DNA of 64,000 nucleotides from Akkermansiaceae bacterium (GTDB lineage: Bacteria; Verrucomicrobiota; Verrucomicrobiia; Verrucomicrobiales; DEV007), in the NCBI GenBank assembly GCA_024233005.1, contig JACKQE010000001.1, forward strand, positions 806,001 to 870,000. The letters are read 5' to 3'. Position 1 is the stretch's first letter. Each line of letters begins with the position of its first letter. A program made the translations under genes and the position numbers. Positions 1 through 8,349 of the stretch are shown here, piece after piece. The notes under the pieces were generated by a model. It was not told the origin of the DNA and searched no databases. It was given only the letters and a program-made list of their open reading frames with translations.

Positions 1-2617
1 TTTCAACAGTTGCAATGTAGCGTTTCAATCCCTTGAGTTGTTCCCGAAGTTTTTTGTTCGGTTCCCCGAAAATCCACCAATATTTACGGCGAACTTCTCG
101 ACGGTTTTGGTCCCGATCGGGTTTAACTGTAGTAAGTAGGTGTTGAAAAACTGCTGGATGTTCTGCTTGGAGTTCGGTTATCTCGTATCCAAAAGCGTCA
201 ACATACCCTGACCACTGCGGACATGGCCAGTCAGGTCCTTTCCATTTTGATAGTCAAAAATTACCGAACCTGAATCCCGGCGAGATGATGCTTGAAATTT
301 GCTGCTACCTCTGGAGAAACGATCAAAAACCCTTTTCCAAACAAACAAAATCCTTTGATTCGAAAGTTCGGCGTTGGCGGAAAGGCGAAGCTGTTGAACC
401 AACACGGGGACCGATTTTTAGACTTGGCAAAATTTTTCCATTTGCAGAGGTCAATGAAACTTCGTGCTCTCCTTCTTCAATTGCATTCTCTTTGAACACT
501 TTATGGAGTGTTCCGATGGAAGTATTGACGGTTCCCACCGTCATCGCGATCCGCACCGCCGCACCATCCGCCGAATCCACCCAGGGATGATCTGGAATGG
601 CAAACGCGAGATGCATCGGATTCTTCTCGGCGTTCAGATGGGCTTCGAGTACACGGCGGTTAAACGTCTGACGAATCGAATTGGTGGTGATAAAACCGAA
701 GCGCCGGGTCTTTCCAGCCCGCAACAGCTCCGCGCTGCGCTGCCACCAGAACATGACGAAATCGGCCGACTCGGGCACGTCGCCTTTCCACGCTTTCCGC
801 AGCGCTTCCGTGTAGCCGTCACCCAAGAAATCCCGCATCCGCGAAGCGCCCACAAACGGCGGATTCCCCACAATGTAGTCCGCCTCGGGCCATTCCGGTC
901 GCCGGGGATTGGTGTAATCATAGATCACGGTGCGCGCACTCTCGTCGGGCACTTCCTTCCCGGTGACGGGGTGGGGCTTCGTCGTGACGCCGTCCCAGAG
1001 GGTGACGAAATTTCCGTCGGCGTCTTTGCGCGGGATCTTCGCGTCATAGGCGAGCACCGCGTCCTGGTGGAGGATGGTGTTCTGCTTCGGGAGGAGCGGG
1101 CGGTCGTTGGTATCGGCTTTGCCGGTGGTTTTGAAATGCCACTGGAAGTAGCCGATCCAGAGAACGAGCTGGGCGATGCTGACGGCGGAGGGATTCAGCT
1201 CGAGCCCGTGGAACTGCTCGGGTCTGACCTTGAAGCTGTCCATCTCCAGGGTGCGGTCGCCGCCGATGCCCTCGAAGAAGTCGAGCACCTCGGCCTCAAG
1301 GCGTTTGAGGTGCTCCAGGGTGACGTAGAGGAAATTCCCCGAGCCGCAGGCGGGATCGAGCACCCGGATCTGGCAGAGCCGGTGGTGGTAATCCTCGACC
1401 TCGGAGCGGGCCTTTTTCTCCTGCCCGGAGTCGACGAGCTGGACGGCGGCGGCCTTGACGGTGTCCCACTCGTCGCGGAGGGGGTCGATCACGGTGGGCT
1501 GAATGAGCCGCTCCACATAGGAGCGCGGGGTGTAGTGGGCGCCGAGCTTGTGGCGCTCGCGCGGATCGAGGGCGCGCTCGAGCAGGGTGCCGAAGATGGC
1601 GGGATCCACTTCGGCCCAGTCCGCCTCGGCGGCGTCGATGAGGAGGCTGATCTGATCGACGGTGAGGGGCAGCGCGGTCGGATTCTCAAAGAGGCCGCCA
1701 TTGAAGTGGGCGACCTTTTTCAGCAGCACGGCGGAAAAATCCGTCCCGATGGCCATCTCCTTCCACAGATTGGTGACGAGCACGGGGAAGCCCTGCGGAG
1801 TGTCCTCAATCTTGCGCAGCAACTCCAGGAAGCCGCGCTCCGGGAGCAGACCGATGTCCTCGGCGAAGAGGGTGAAGAGGCAGCGCTGGAGGAAGAGGGC
1901 GACGACTTCGGGATGGTGGCGGTCGGCTTCGAGGGATTTGGCGAGCCGGGCGAGGCGGCCGGCGATGTCGCGAGTCACCTTGGCGACCCGCTTCGAGGGA
2001 TCGAGCGAAAGCGGATCGGTCCAGATGGAGCGGAGCAGGGCGCGCTTGGCGGGATCGCGGAGGTCGGTGAGAGGGAGTCGGTGGTTTTTCGGATCGGGGA
2101 AGCGCTGGTAGCGTCCGCCGGAGCGGGTGAACTCCGCGTAGATCTCGAAGATGTGGCCGACGTCGCAGACGATGAGGAAAGGCGGGCGACCCTCGGCCGC
2201 GGGCAGGTCCTGGATGTAGCCGCTGGCTTGATTGTAAGCGCGCTCCAGAGCTTTGTCGTAGCCGGCGGTGCCGCGGATGCCGTGACCGGGGGAGACGGCG
2301 GAGGGGCGGGGAGAAGGGGCCTCCGGACTGGCCGGAAGGGCGGAGGCGCCCTGTTTGGTCTCGAGGACGAAACAGCCGCTTTTGTAGAGATCGAGGTAAT
2401 TGGTGGTGGTGGTGCCGTCCGGTTTGGCGCGGTTCACGGAACGCTCGAAGACATAGGCATTGGCCGCATTCTCTGGGCGGGCGGGATCTGGCCGGGGCAC
2501 GTCGAGGAGGTCGCACAACTCGGCGAGGAAGAGCTGGTAATTGGCCCGTTCATGCCCGCCGGAGGCGCTCCAGCGTGCGAGGAAGGCTTCGACCATGTCG
2601 GTGGTGGGTTCGGGCAT
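1..2617 (-). pseudogene. MmeI-like type IIL restriction-modification protein, broken 3' half, runs off the left edge
   Basis: The N-terminal 690 or so residues read cleanly as a class I SAM-dependent adenine methyltransferase of the MmeI (type IIL) family: motif I DPACGSGNFL near residues 420-429 and motif IV NPPF near 585-588. I start it at the ATG at 2617 (MPEPTTDMVEAF); the longer open frame upstream looks non-coding. The frame stops at 323, but the family signature continues in other frames: ANAELSNQR (about 375), GKGFLIVSPEVAA (about 300-340), DYQNGKDLTGH (about 225-260) and then FGYEITELQAEHPAVFQHL and KYWWIFGEPNKKLREQ down to base 1. At least four frame changes lie between about 190 and 385. 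Base composition also falls sharply left of about 525. The protein level is well conserved across the shifts, so inactivation is recent or the shifts are sequence errors. The target-recognition end lies outside the window. Confidence 0.8.
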
Positions 2618-2832
2618 GTCGGGAAAGGGCGTGCGGGACGCCTGATGGATACGCTCAGCCGTGCCCCGCGGCAAGTGCGCAGAGGACGCCTCCGGCTTTG
2701 GAGTTTGCGCCGGGAGGGTGTCGCAAATGCTTGCATGGCCCCCCGATCCGGGGGTATAAGTTCCGGCGGTTCGCGCTTCCTGACGGGGCGGGACCGCTGC
2801 CAGAGTAACCCCCCCCCCAGCCCTCAACAATC

Positions 2833-3717
2833 ATGCAATGGAAAGGCCGCAGAGAAAGTGACCGAGTCGAGGATGCCCGCGACCAAACCGTCACCGGTGG
2901 TGGCGGCAGCATCGGCGGGGCCGGCACGATTCTGACCCTGATCGGACGTCGCTTCGGTTTGAAGGGCATTCTCATCGTGATCGGGTTGGCCTTCGTGGCT
3001 TGGAGGCTGGGGATCATCGATCCGAGGATGTTCCTCGAAGGTGGCCCGACCACCTATTCCCAGCCGGCGGACGTGACGCCCGAGGAACAGGAACGCTTCG
3101 ACTTTGTCAAGGTGGTGCTGGCGGATACCGAAGATGTCTGGACCAAGGAGCTGTCCCGTCTGGGGAGGCGCTATGTCCTTCCGGCGATGACGGTCTACCG
3201 CGGCCGCATCAACACCGGCTGTGGAGCGGGGAGCGCCGCGATGGGGCCGTTTTACTGTCCGGCGGACCAGAAGGTCTACATCGATCTCGGATTTTACGAC
3301 GAACTGGCCCGGCAGTTCCACTCCCCCGGGGATTTCGCCCAGGCTTATGTCATCGCCCACGAGGTCGGACACCATGTGCAGAAACTGCTCGGCACCTCCG
3401 ACAAGGTTTCGGCGATGCGTGGACGGCCGGATTACAACGAGTATTCCGTGCGTCTCGAGCTTCAGGCGGATTTCTACGCCGGCGTCTGGGCCCACCACTC
3501 GCAGAAGTACCTCGACCCCGGCGACATTGAGGAGGCGATGCGCGCGGCCAATGCGATCGGCGATGACGCCATCCAGAAGCAAACCCAGGGTCGGGTCATG
3601 CCGCACGCCTTCACTCACGGCACCTCCGAGCAGCGGATGCGCTGGTTCATGGCGGGCCTAAAAAGCGGACGCCTCGAGGACGGCGACACCTTCAAGATGC
3701 CTTACCGGGATCTCTGA
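2833..3717 (+). CDS. ypfJ: YpfJ/KPN_02809-family neutral zinc metallopeptidase
   Basis: 294 residues, the usual length for the neutral zinc metallopeptidase family (Zn_peptidase, PF04228). The N terminus is a charged, Gly-rich cytosolic stretch followed by one membrane segment (about residues 43-62), so the catalytic domain is probably outside the membrane. The zinc motif HEVGHH is at residues 176-181 (H176, E177, H180). The family features INTGCG, FYCPADQKVYID and a late ELQADFYAGVWAHH are all present. The physiological substrate of the family is unknown. It stands alone: the gene to the left is on the other strand and about 850 bases without a convincing gene follow. An ATG at 2833 fits the conserved start MQWKGRRES. 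Just upstream is a run of ten C residues (about 2810-2819). The symbol is given by family resemblance only. Confidence 0.88.
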   Translation: MQWKGRRESDRVEDARDQTVTGGGGSIGGAGTILTLIGRRFGLKGILIVIGLAFVAWRLGIIDPRMFLEGGPTTYSQPADVTPEEQERFDFVKVVLADTEDVWTKELSRLGRRYVLPAMTVYRGRINTGCGAGSAAMGPFYCPADQKVYIDLGFYDELARQFHSPGDFAQAYVIAHEVGHHVQKLLGTSDKVSAMRGRPDYNEYSVRLELQADFYAGVWAHHSQKYLDPGDIEEAMRAANAIGDDAIQKQTQGRVMPHAFTHGTSEQRMRWFMAGLKSGRLEDGDTFKMPYRDL

Positions 3718-4296
3718 GGCGGGGGATCGCCAGCGGGGAAAGCGCTTGCTTGAGCTTTCGGGCCTGTGAATGAAAAACCGGTAAAGAAGGCGATTGGTGG
3801 CGGATGGATTAGTGCGCCAGACCCGGCAGCATGTCGCTCGCCTCGCCCATGGCTTTCCAAGGCACCAAGGCAGCCTGACTTGCCGCAACCTTGAAATCCC
3901 CGACGCGATTCTTCACGGCGCGAAAAGGGCAGCAAGGGCATCGCTCAACCCCTTGGAGCGGCACCGTCAATTGGAATTGGGCCTGCGCGGGATGCATGGA
4001 GCAGACAGAGGGGAGCTGACAGAGGGGAGCTGACAGAGGGGAGCTGACAGAGGGACAGGTCATCTATAAGCAATCTCGAACACGGGTGGCAGGCACCCGA
4101 GTTCGATTTCGGCGAAGGGAGCACCCTGAATCTCGAAGCTGCCGACCCCTTCCCGCCGGATGACGTCCCTGTTTTTCGCTGGGATTGAGAGACCCAGAGC
4201 CACCTGAGAGAGCTGGACCGGATTCAAAAATCGAACCGGGGCGTTCCCTCGTGCCCAAATTTGACCGAAAAGCGCGGATCTCCGACTGAGAATCGG
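3718..4296. other. Intergenic stretch without a convincing gene
   Basis: About 580 bases between the metallopeptidase and the first dispersed repeat. Short open frames occur on both strands, but none matches a family I recognise. Two minus-strand frames (about 3809-4063 and 4060-4305) could be remnants of a decayed gene, though I cannot name one. The only clear structure is the short tandem array at 4007-4054. Confidence 0.5.
4007..4054. repeat. 14-bp tandem repeat, about 3.4 copies
   Basis: The unit agaggggagctgac is repeated three times without a mismatch, followed by a partial fourth unit (agaggg). It lies in a gene-free stretch. It looks like a simple slippage-prone minisatellite. No function can be read from it. 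Confidence 0.9.
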
Positions 4297-4451
4297 AAGA
4301 TTCACTTAAACCAATTGACAAAAGCAAACGATTCCGCGCAGGATGTCCCGAAATGAGCCCCATTTTCCCCTTCCTCCCCCTGAACCCCCTCCAACCCGGC
4401 CCCAAGGGCGGCGAGAGAACGGAGAGGTTGAAAAAGCGATTTCCTAGCAGC
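4297..4451. repeat. Dispersed repeat, long form (84-bp left part plus 71-bp hairpin core), copy 1
   Basis: These 155 bases recur identically at 10460-10614. The right part (4381-4451, starting tgaacccc and ending cctagcagc) is a core also found at 7487-7557 and 10389-10458. The core can fold as nested hairpins: outer arms aacc..ctcc with ggag.aggtt, and an inner gccc-caa-gggc. The number of Cs in the outer arm varies between copies, which would only change an internal loop. Copy number and structure suggest a REP-like or small non-autonomous element. No transposase partner is identified. Confidence 0.85.
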
Positions 4452-4567
4452 AATCCGGAATCTCCATGAGGCGTGCAACTACGAGGGCACCTCACCTTCG
4501 GAGTGCCCTGACGAAAGCCTTGCCCGCTAGGCCCGGTTCGCGCTAGATATTCCCAAGCCCTTCGTCC

Positions 4568-5389
4568 ATGCAAACGCCAGATCCCAGACCTCCATACTAC
4601 AAGCGCCCGCCCGTCGTGGAACGTGTCGCGACGCTTCGCGCGGAGATGACCGAGGAAGAATTCGAGGCCCGCTACGACGATTGGCGGGATCTGGTGCAGG
4701 CGGATTTTCCGGTCGATGAATCCCTGAAGGAATGGTTGCTGCTGGTAGAGGAGAAAGAGGGCATTCCCTTGCTCAGTTCGGCCCGTCCGGAACTGAGGAT
4801 CACCCCGCGCTTCTCGCTGAAACCGTCCAAGGAGCAGTTCGACTGGAGCATCCGCTGCCCGGTGGGTCAGTTCACGATGAACATGCACTCCAAGCCCGGC
4901 CAGAGAGCCGGCCGGCGCTACCAGAACTTGCGTGCCGACTACGAGAAGTGGCTGCGGCGCTGGCTCGAGCACTTCCAGGTGCGCAAGCTCGAGAGCCTGA
5001 GCCTGCACTACGTGAATGTTCTCAACCGGGAGACGGTTCCCGATTTCTACAAGGGGAACCAGTTTCACCTGGATCGGGTGGTGTCGGTCTTCACCCAGGT
5101 GCCCGGCGATCACGAGTGTTTGATTCCGCCTTACTACAGCATGGCGAACGTGAAGCTGCGGGACCACGAGAACTCCATCCTCCGGATCGAGCTGGAAACC
5201 TGCGGGAAGCCGGGTGGCGAACCGGCGGTGAAGCTCGACCTTGTCGTGACGACGGTCTTCGACGAGAGCGCCTGGTCTCCCGAGGGGATTTTGGGGTTGC
5301 TGGACTGGCAGCATGAACGTATCCTCGAACGGTTCGAGGCTGTCTTCACCCCCGAAGCAAGAAAGAGCTTCCAACCTGCCGCACCATGA
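4568..5389 (+). CDS. TIGR04255-like family protein, first gene of a four-gene cassette
   Basis: 273 residues. The N-terminal pattern YKRPPVVERVATLRAEM and the C-terminal pattern LLDWQHERILERFEAVFTP resemble the sporadically distributed TIGR04255 family, whose function is not established and which is often met in accessory islands. No signal peptide or membrane segment, so a cytosolic protein is expected. Its stop overlaps the start of the next gene (ATGA at 5386-5389), which indicates one transcript and coupled translation. The dispersed repeat ends about 115 bases upstream. The family call rests on pattern memory of the two ends and is moderate; that this is a real gene is supported by strong codon bias and the overlap. 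Confidence 0.7.
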   Translation: MQTPDPRPPYYKRPPVVERVATLRAEMTEEEFEARYDDWRDLVQADFPVDESLKEWLLLVEEKEGIPLLSSARPELRITPRFSLKPSKEQFDWSIRCPVGQFTMNMHSKPGQRAGRRYQNLRADYEKWLRRWLEHFQVRKLESLSLHYVNVLNRETVPDFYKGNQFHLDRVVSVFTQVPGDHECLIPPYYSMANVKLRDHENSILRIELETCGKPGGEPAVKLDLVVTTVFDESAWSPEGILGLLDWQHERILERFEAVFTPEARKSFQPAAP

Positions 5390-6012
5390 TTTTTCCCGTC
5401 GCCGACCTGCCGCCGCCGCCCTGCGTCGATGCCGCCGAGCATACGGAGCATCGCGTGCCGACCCGGCTCCGTGTGCTGGAGGAGCCCCAGGGAGAGATCC
5501 GGCAAACCTTCTCCCTGCGCCGAAGCGTGCTTCAGATCGAGCCGGGCCAGCTCCAACTGCGCCTGACGGAGACCCCGCAGATCGTGGTCGATCCTGCCAG
5601 CCTGGAATGCGAGGTGGTGGGCTGGGATGTGCGACTTCACGCCAGCGAAGCCGAAAAGTTTCCATCCGCCATGGCGAGGAAGTTCCTCGAATTGTTCAGC
5701 AAGGCGGATCAGGGCAGGCTCAGCGAGTCGGAGCAGGCCACTTGGGTGGACGTGCTCGATCAGGTGGATTTCCAGACCTTCTGCATTGACCGGGCGCAAC
5801 CGCATTATATGGAAGGCGTGGTGACGGACAAACAGCCCGGATTCATCCGCGTCGAATGGCACGACGGTGCGCGCGAGAAGATCGAGACGCCCGCGCACCG
5901 GCCCCTGCAGCATCTGGCCAAGGGCGACGCCTTCGGAGCGTGGGTCAAACTGGGACGCGACAACCGGGCGACGCGGATCGAGTGCGTGACGATGGTCGAA
6001 TCGATTGATTGA
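5386..6012 (+). CDS. Uncharacterised protein, second gene of the cassette
   Basis: 208 residues that I do not recognise. There is no signal peptide or transmembrane helix. The N-terminal half is acidic and beta-rich in appearance. The last 65 residues (EGVVTDKQPGFIRVEWHDG onward, ending RIECVTMVESID) alternate hydrophobic and charged residues like a small beta-barrel of SH3 or OB type, which is inference from pattern only. It overlaps the TIGR04255-like gene by four bases and is followed three bases later by the GTG start of the metallo-beta-lactamase gene, so it belongs to the same transcript. It could be an adaptor or specificity subunit for its neighbours. Confidence 0.75.
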   Translation: MIFPVADLPPPPCVDAAEHTEHRVPTRLRVLEEPQGEIRQTFSLRRSVLQIEPGQLQLRLTETPQIVVDPASLECEVVGWDVRLHASEAEKFPSAMARKFLELFSKADQGRLSESEQATWVDVLDQVDFQTFCIDRAQPHYMEGVVTDKQPGFIRVEWHDGAREKIETPAHRPLQHLAKGDAFGAWVKLGRDNRATRIECVTMVESID

Positions 6013-6015
6013 ATC

Positions 6016-7035
6016 GTGACTGGCGCGGATCTGGAGGTTGATTTCTGGGATGTGGGGCAGGGGGACTGTTCGGTCATCAAGCTACCGGGCGGGCGGCTGA
6101 TCCTGATCGATGTCGGCCCGCGGGGATGCCCGCTGATCGAGTGGCTCCGAGAAGGCAGTCGGAGGTCAGCGGCCATCGAGGCCGTGATCCTGACCCATAA
6201 CGACGCCGATCACACGGGATCGCTGCCGGTGTTGATCCAAGAGTGCAGGAATCGCATCGGGGCCCTCTGGATGCTACAGGACAGACCCAAGGCGGATCCG
6301 ATTTTCCAGAAGACCTTTCGCGCGGCGCTGGAGGGAGAACGGGAAGGCTGCTACCGGATCGAAACCGCTACCAGGGGCCAGATCCTGTGGTCGGATCGTG
6401 CGAGGGACTACACACTCAGGATCGTGCATCCCTCCTTCACGCAGAACATCCTGGCGGCGGATCCCAACGATACTTCCGCGGTCATCGTCCTGGAGCAGGG
6501 AGGAAGGAACCTGATCACCTGGCCGGGTGACCTGCAACTACGAACGGCCGCCGCGGTCTTGATAGGGCAGCCACCAACAATGATGATGGGCCCCCATCAT
6601 GGGGGGCCTTCCGACTATCCGACGAAGGCAACGCGAAAGAGAATGACTGAGACCGAGAGGCCCCGCCGGATGCAGGAAATGCGCGACGCGGCGGCGGCGC
6701 TGAAACCGGAATGGAATTTCGTCTCCGTGGGTTCGAGAAATTCCTACCATCATCCCCGGCCAGGCTTTCTCCGCTTGATGGCGAGTCAGGGAGCGCGTGT
6801 GATCTGTTCCCAACTCACCGTTTGCTGCGACCGCCGGCGTCTATTGATAGGAAACCCGGTCTTCGAGGGGGCGGGAGCCCTGGGTCTGCGATCAGCGAAA
6901 TCCGGGGTTTCCTGCCGGGGGGCCATGCGGATCTATGTGAAGGATGGTATGCTTCATCCCGATGAGTTCGCTGAGCGGCATCTGGAAAGGGTGAGGACTC
7001 TCTATCGGCCCCAGTGTCTGCGCGGAGCCCGGTAG
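6016..7035 (+). CDS. ComEC-like metallo-beta-lactamase-fold hydrolase, third gene of the cassette
   Basis: 339 residues with a GTG start three bases after the previous stop. It carries the soluble-domain signature of ComEC/Rec2-type metallo-beta-lactamase proteins: FWDVGQGDCS (residues 10-19), the metal motif HNDADH (61-66), a PHHGG motif near residue 194, and SVGSRNSYHHPRP, the usual C-terminal NxYxHP region. There are no ComEC membrane helices, so it is a stand-alone cytosolic hydrolase, probably a nuclease or phosphodiesterase. Similar free-standing proteins occur in several defence-type cassettes. The metal ligands look complete, so activity is expected. Substrate unknown. Confidence 0.85.
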   Translation: MTGADLEVDFWDVGQGDCSVIKLPGGRLILIDVGPRGCPLIEWLREGSRRSAAIEAVILTHNDADHTGSLPVLIQECRNRIGALWMLQDRPKADPIFQKTFRAALEGEREGCYRIETATRGQILWSDRARDYTLRIVHPSFTQNILAADPNDTSAVIVLEQGGRNLITWPGDLQLRTAAAVLIGQPPTMMMGPHHGGPSDYPTKATRKRMTETERPRRMQEMRDAAAALKPEWNFVSVGSRNSYHHPRPGFLRLMASQGARVICSQLTVCCDRRRLLIGNPVFEGAGALGLRSAKSGVSCRGAMRIYVKDGMLHPDEFAERHLERVRTLYRPQCLRGAR

Positions 7036-7090
7036 AGAACCGGCGTTGCAATGCGGTGCCCCATCTGATAACACCAAGACTTTCAAACCT

Positions 7091-7489
7091 ATGCCCATCA
7101 CGAATCACGAACGCGTCGGAAAAGGAATGGAACTGTTGCAGCGAGGGTTGCAGCCGTTCCTTGAAAGCGAGCTGACCGACGCCTACGGCCCGAAATGGCG
7201 GGACAAGGTGAAGCAACTCCTCGGCGATACCCGGCTCCAGATCGGAGGCGAGGGCCTCGACGTGGCGGCGCTGCTCGTGATCATGGATCGCGAGTGGAAG
7301 GATCTGTTTTCCACCCGGCTCGGGCGCTCGCACCTGGCGATCGTGAACGAGCTGATCGCGGTGCGGAACAGTTGGGCGCACCAGGAGGCGTTTTCCAACG
7401 ATGACACCGATCGGGCGCTCGACAGCGTGACGCGGCTGCTCCGCGCGGCCGGGGCCGCCCCGGAGGCGAACACGGCGGACGAGATCTGA
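7091..7489 (+). CDS. Swt1-type HEPN domain protein, fourth gene of the cassette, possibly truncated
   Basis: 132 residues from the ATG at 7091 (MPITNHERVGKGMELL), preferred over an upstream in-frame ATG at 7046 because Swt1-type HEPN domains begin this way. The C-terminal helix holds VRNSWAHQE, the R-x4-H HEPN ribonuclease motif at R92 and H97. In larger relatives this domain is the N terminus of DUF499-type ATPases or BREX/DISARM-related proteins; here it stands alone. The TGA stop (7487-7489) consists of the first three bases of a dispersed repeat, so the original C-terminal part may have been lost. It lies 55 bases after the metallo-beta-lactamase gene on the same strand and probably shares its transcript. 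Confidence 0.8.
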   Translation: MPITNHERVGKGMELLQRGLQPFLESELTDAYGPKWRDKVKQLLGDTRLQIGGEGLDVAALLVIMDREWKDLFSTRLGRSHLAIVNELIAVRNSWAHQEAFSNDDTDRALDSVTRLLRAAGAAPEANTADEI

Positions 7490-7557
7490 ACCCCCTCCAA
7501 CCCGGCCCCAAGGGCGGCGAGAGAACGGAGAGGTTGTAAAAGCGATTTCCTAGCAGC
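7487..7557. repeat. Dispersed repeat, core form, copy 2
   Basis: The 71-base core without the 84-base left part, differing from copy 1 by one clear change (gttgtaaaag for gttgaaaaag). It begins at the stop codon of the HEPN gene and ends 28 bases before the start of the Crp/Fnr gene. Confidence 0.88.
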
Positions 7558-7585
7558 ATTGCAAAGCCATGTAAACCGCTGAGAT

Positions 7586-8191
7586 ATGTCCGCATACAAT
7601 ATTCAGAGCCTGCTTGCAGCCTTCACCGAAGCGGATGTGATTTCGCGCCGTTATGAGGCTGGAGATGTGATTTTCAGGGAAGGCGCACCAACCTCCAGAA
7701 TATACTTTGTGATTGAAGGTGAAGCCAGGGCTCTGCGGTATTTGTCAAACGGCCAGGAGTTGGTATTTTTCCGGGCCAGAAACGGGGCAGCGTTGGCTGA
7801 GGTGGGATTGTTCATGAAAGAACATCCCTTTACCGCCGTTGCCTCGCTAGACTCGGTGATCGCTTCCGTACAAAGAGAACGCCTTCGGGAAGTTCTTCGT
7901 TCGCACCCTGGACTGGCAGACCGGTTTTTCTTTTGTGTCGCATGGCGTTACACTGAGGCGATGATGCTTCGGGAGCTTTCTGCGGTACGTTCTTCGGATG
8001 AACGATTGTTGATGTGGTTGAGATGGCAGGCCTCACTCGAGGGCAACATACTGGACTTCGAGGGGAGGATGGGCAGCATCGGTTCGGAGATTGGGCTGAC
8101 CCGGGAGTCGGTCTACCGTTCTCTCGCGCGGCTGGAAAAGAAGGGGTTCATCAAACGTGAACGAGGCATGGTCGAAGTGATCAAATCGTAG
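7586..8191 (+). CDS. Crp/Fnr-family transcriptional regulator
   Basis: 201 residues. The N-terminal cyclic-nucleotide-binding-like beta-roll (about residues 15-110, with EAGDVIFREGAPTSRIYFVIEGEARAL) is followed by a dimerisation helix and a Crp-type winged helix (SIGSEIGLTRESVYRSLARLEKKGFI, about 163-188). There is no N-terminal Cys cluster, so an oxygen-sensing Fe-S Fnr is unlikely. The next gene encodes a cytochrome P460, and an Fnr-like box lies between the two. That arrangement fits a DNR/NnrR-like regulator responding to nitric oxide or nitrosative stress, which is inference. The exact ligand cannot be read from the sequence. Confidence 0.88.
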   Translation: MSAYNIQSLLAAFTEADVISRRYEAGDVIFREGAPTSRIYFVIEGEARALRYLSNGQELVFFRARNGAALAEVGLFMKEHPFTAVASLDSVIASVQRERLREVLRSHPGLADRFFFCVAWRYTEAMMLRELSAVRSSDERLLMWLRWQASLEGNILDFEGRMGSIGSEIGLTRESVYRSLARLEKKGFIKRERGMVEVIKS

Positions 8192-8241
8192 GCGTCTGAA
8201 CGGAGCAGGAACGCATCTATTTGCAGCATACGGTCAACGGT

Positions 8242-8255
8242 ATGATCTGAATCAT
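8242..8255. promoter_or_regulatory. Fnr/DNR-type operator candidate
   Basis: A perfect inverted repeat ATGAT-CTGA-ATCAT with the spacing of the Fnr/DNR consensus TTGAT-N4-ATCAA, deviating only at the outermost bases. It sits about 50 bases after the Crp/Fnr stop and about 95 bases before the P460 start, so the regulator could act on the P460 promoter. Just downstream, agtcgttcgtt occurs twice (8256-8266 and 8282-8292). Confidence 0.55.
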
Positions 8256-8349
8256 AGTCGTTCGTTTGGAACTGTGACTAAAGTCGTTCGTTCGCTGACA
8301 AGTGTTTGGCGGACACAGCTCACGTAACAGCAATCCAATCCATCGAACT

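Noticed and set aside
2810..2819. Poly-C tract before the metallopeptidase as a phase-variation switch
   Set aside because: A single tract of ten Cs upstream of the start is not enough; no promoter spacing can be shown to depend on it.
464..2935. Long open frame on the plus strand (823 codons) opposite the MmeI-like gene
   Set aside because: It is a composition-driven shadow of the methyltransferase in high-GC DNA; the minus frame has conserved motifs and the plus frame has none.
4381..4451. Repeat core as an integron attC site
   Set aside because: The GTTRRRY core site and matching RYYYAAC are not found at the ends, and no integron integrase is present.
4064..5665. Minus-strand frame of 533 codons across the repeat and the TIGR04255-like gene
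   Set aside because: It crosses a dispersed repeat and is antisense to a gene that is translationally coupled to its neighbour.
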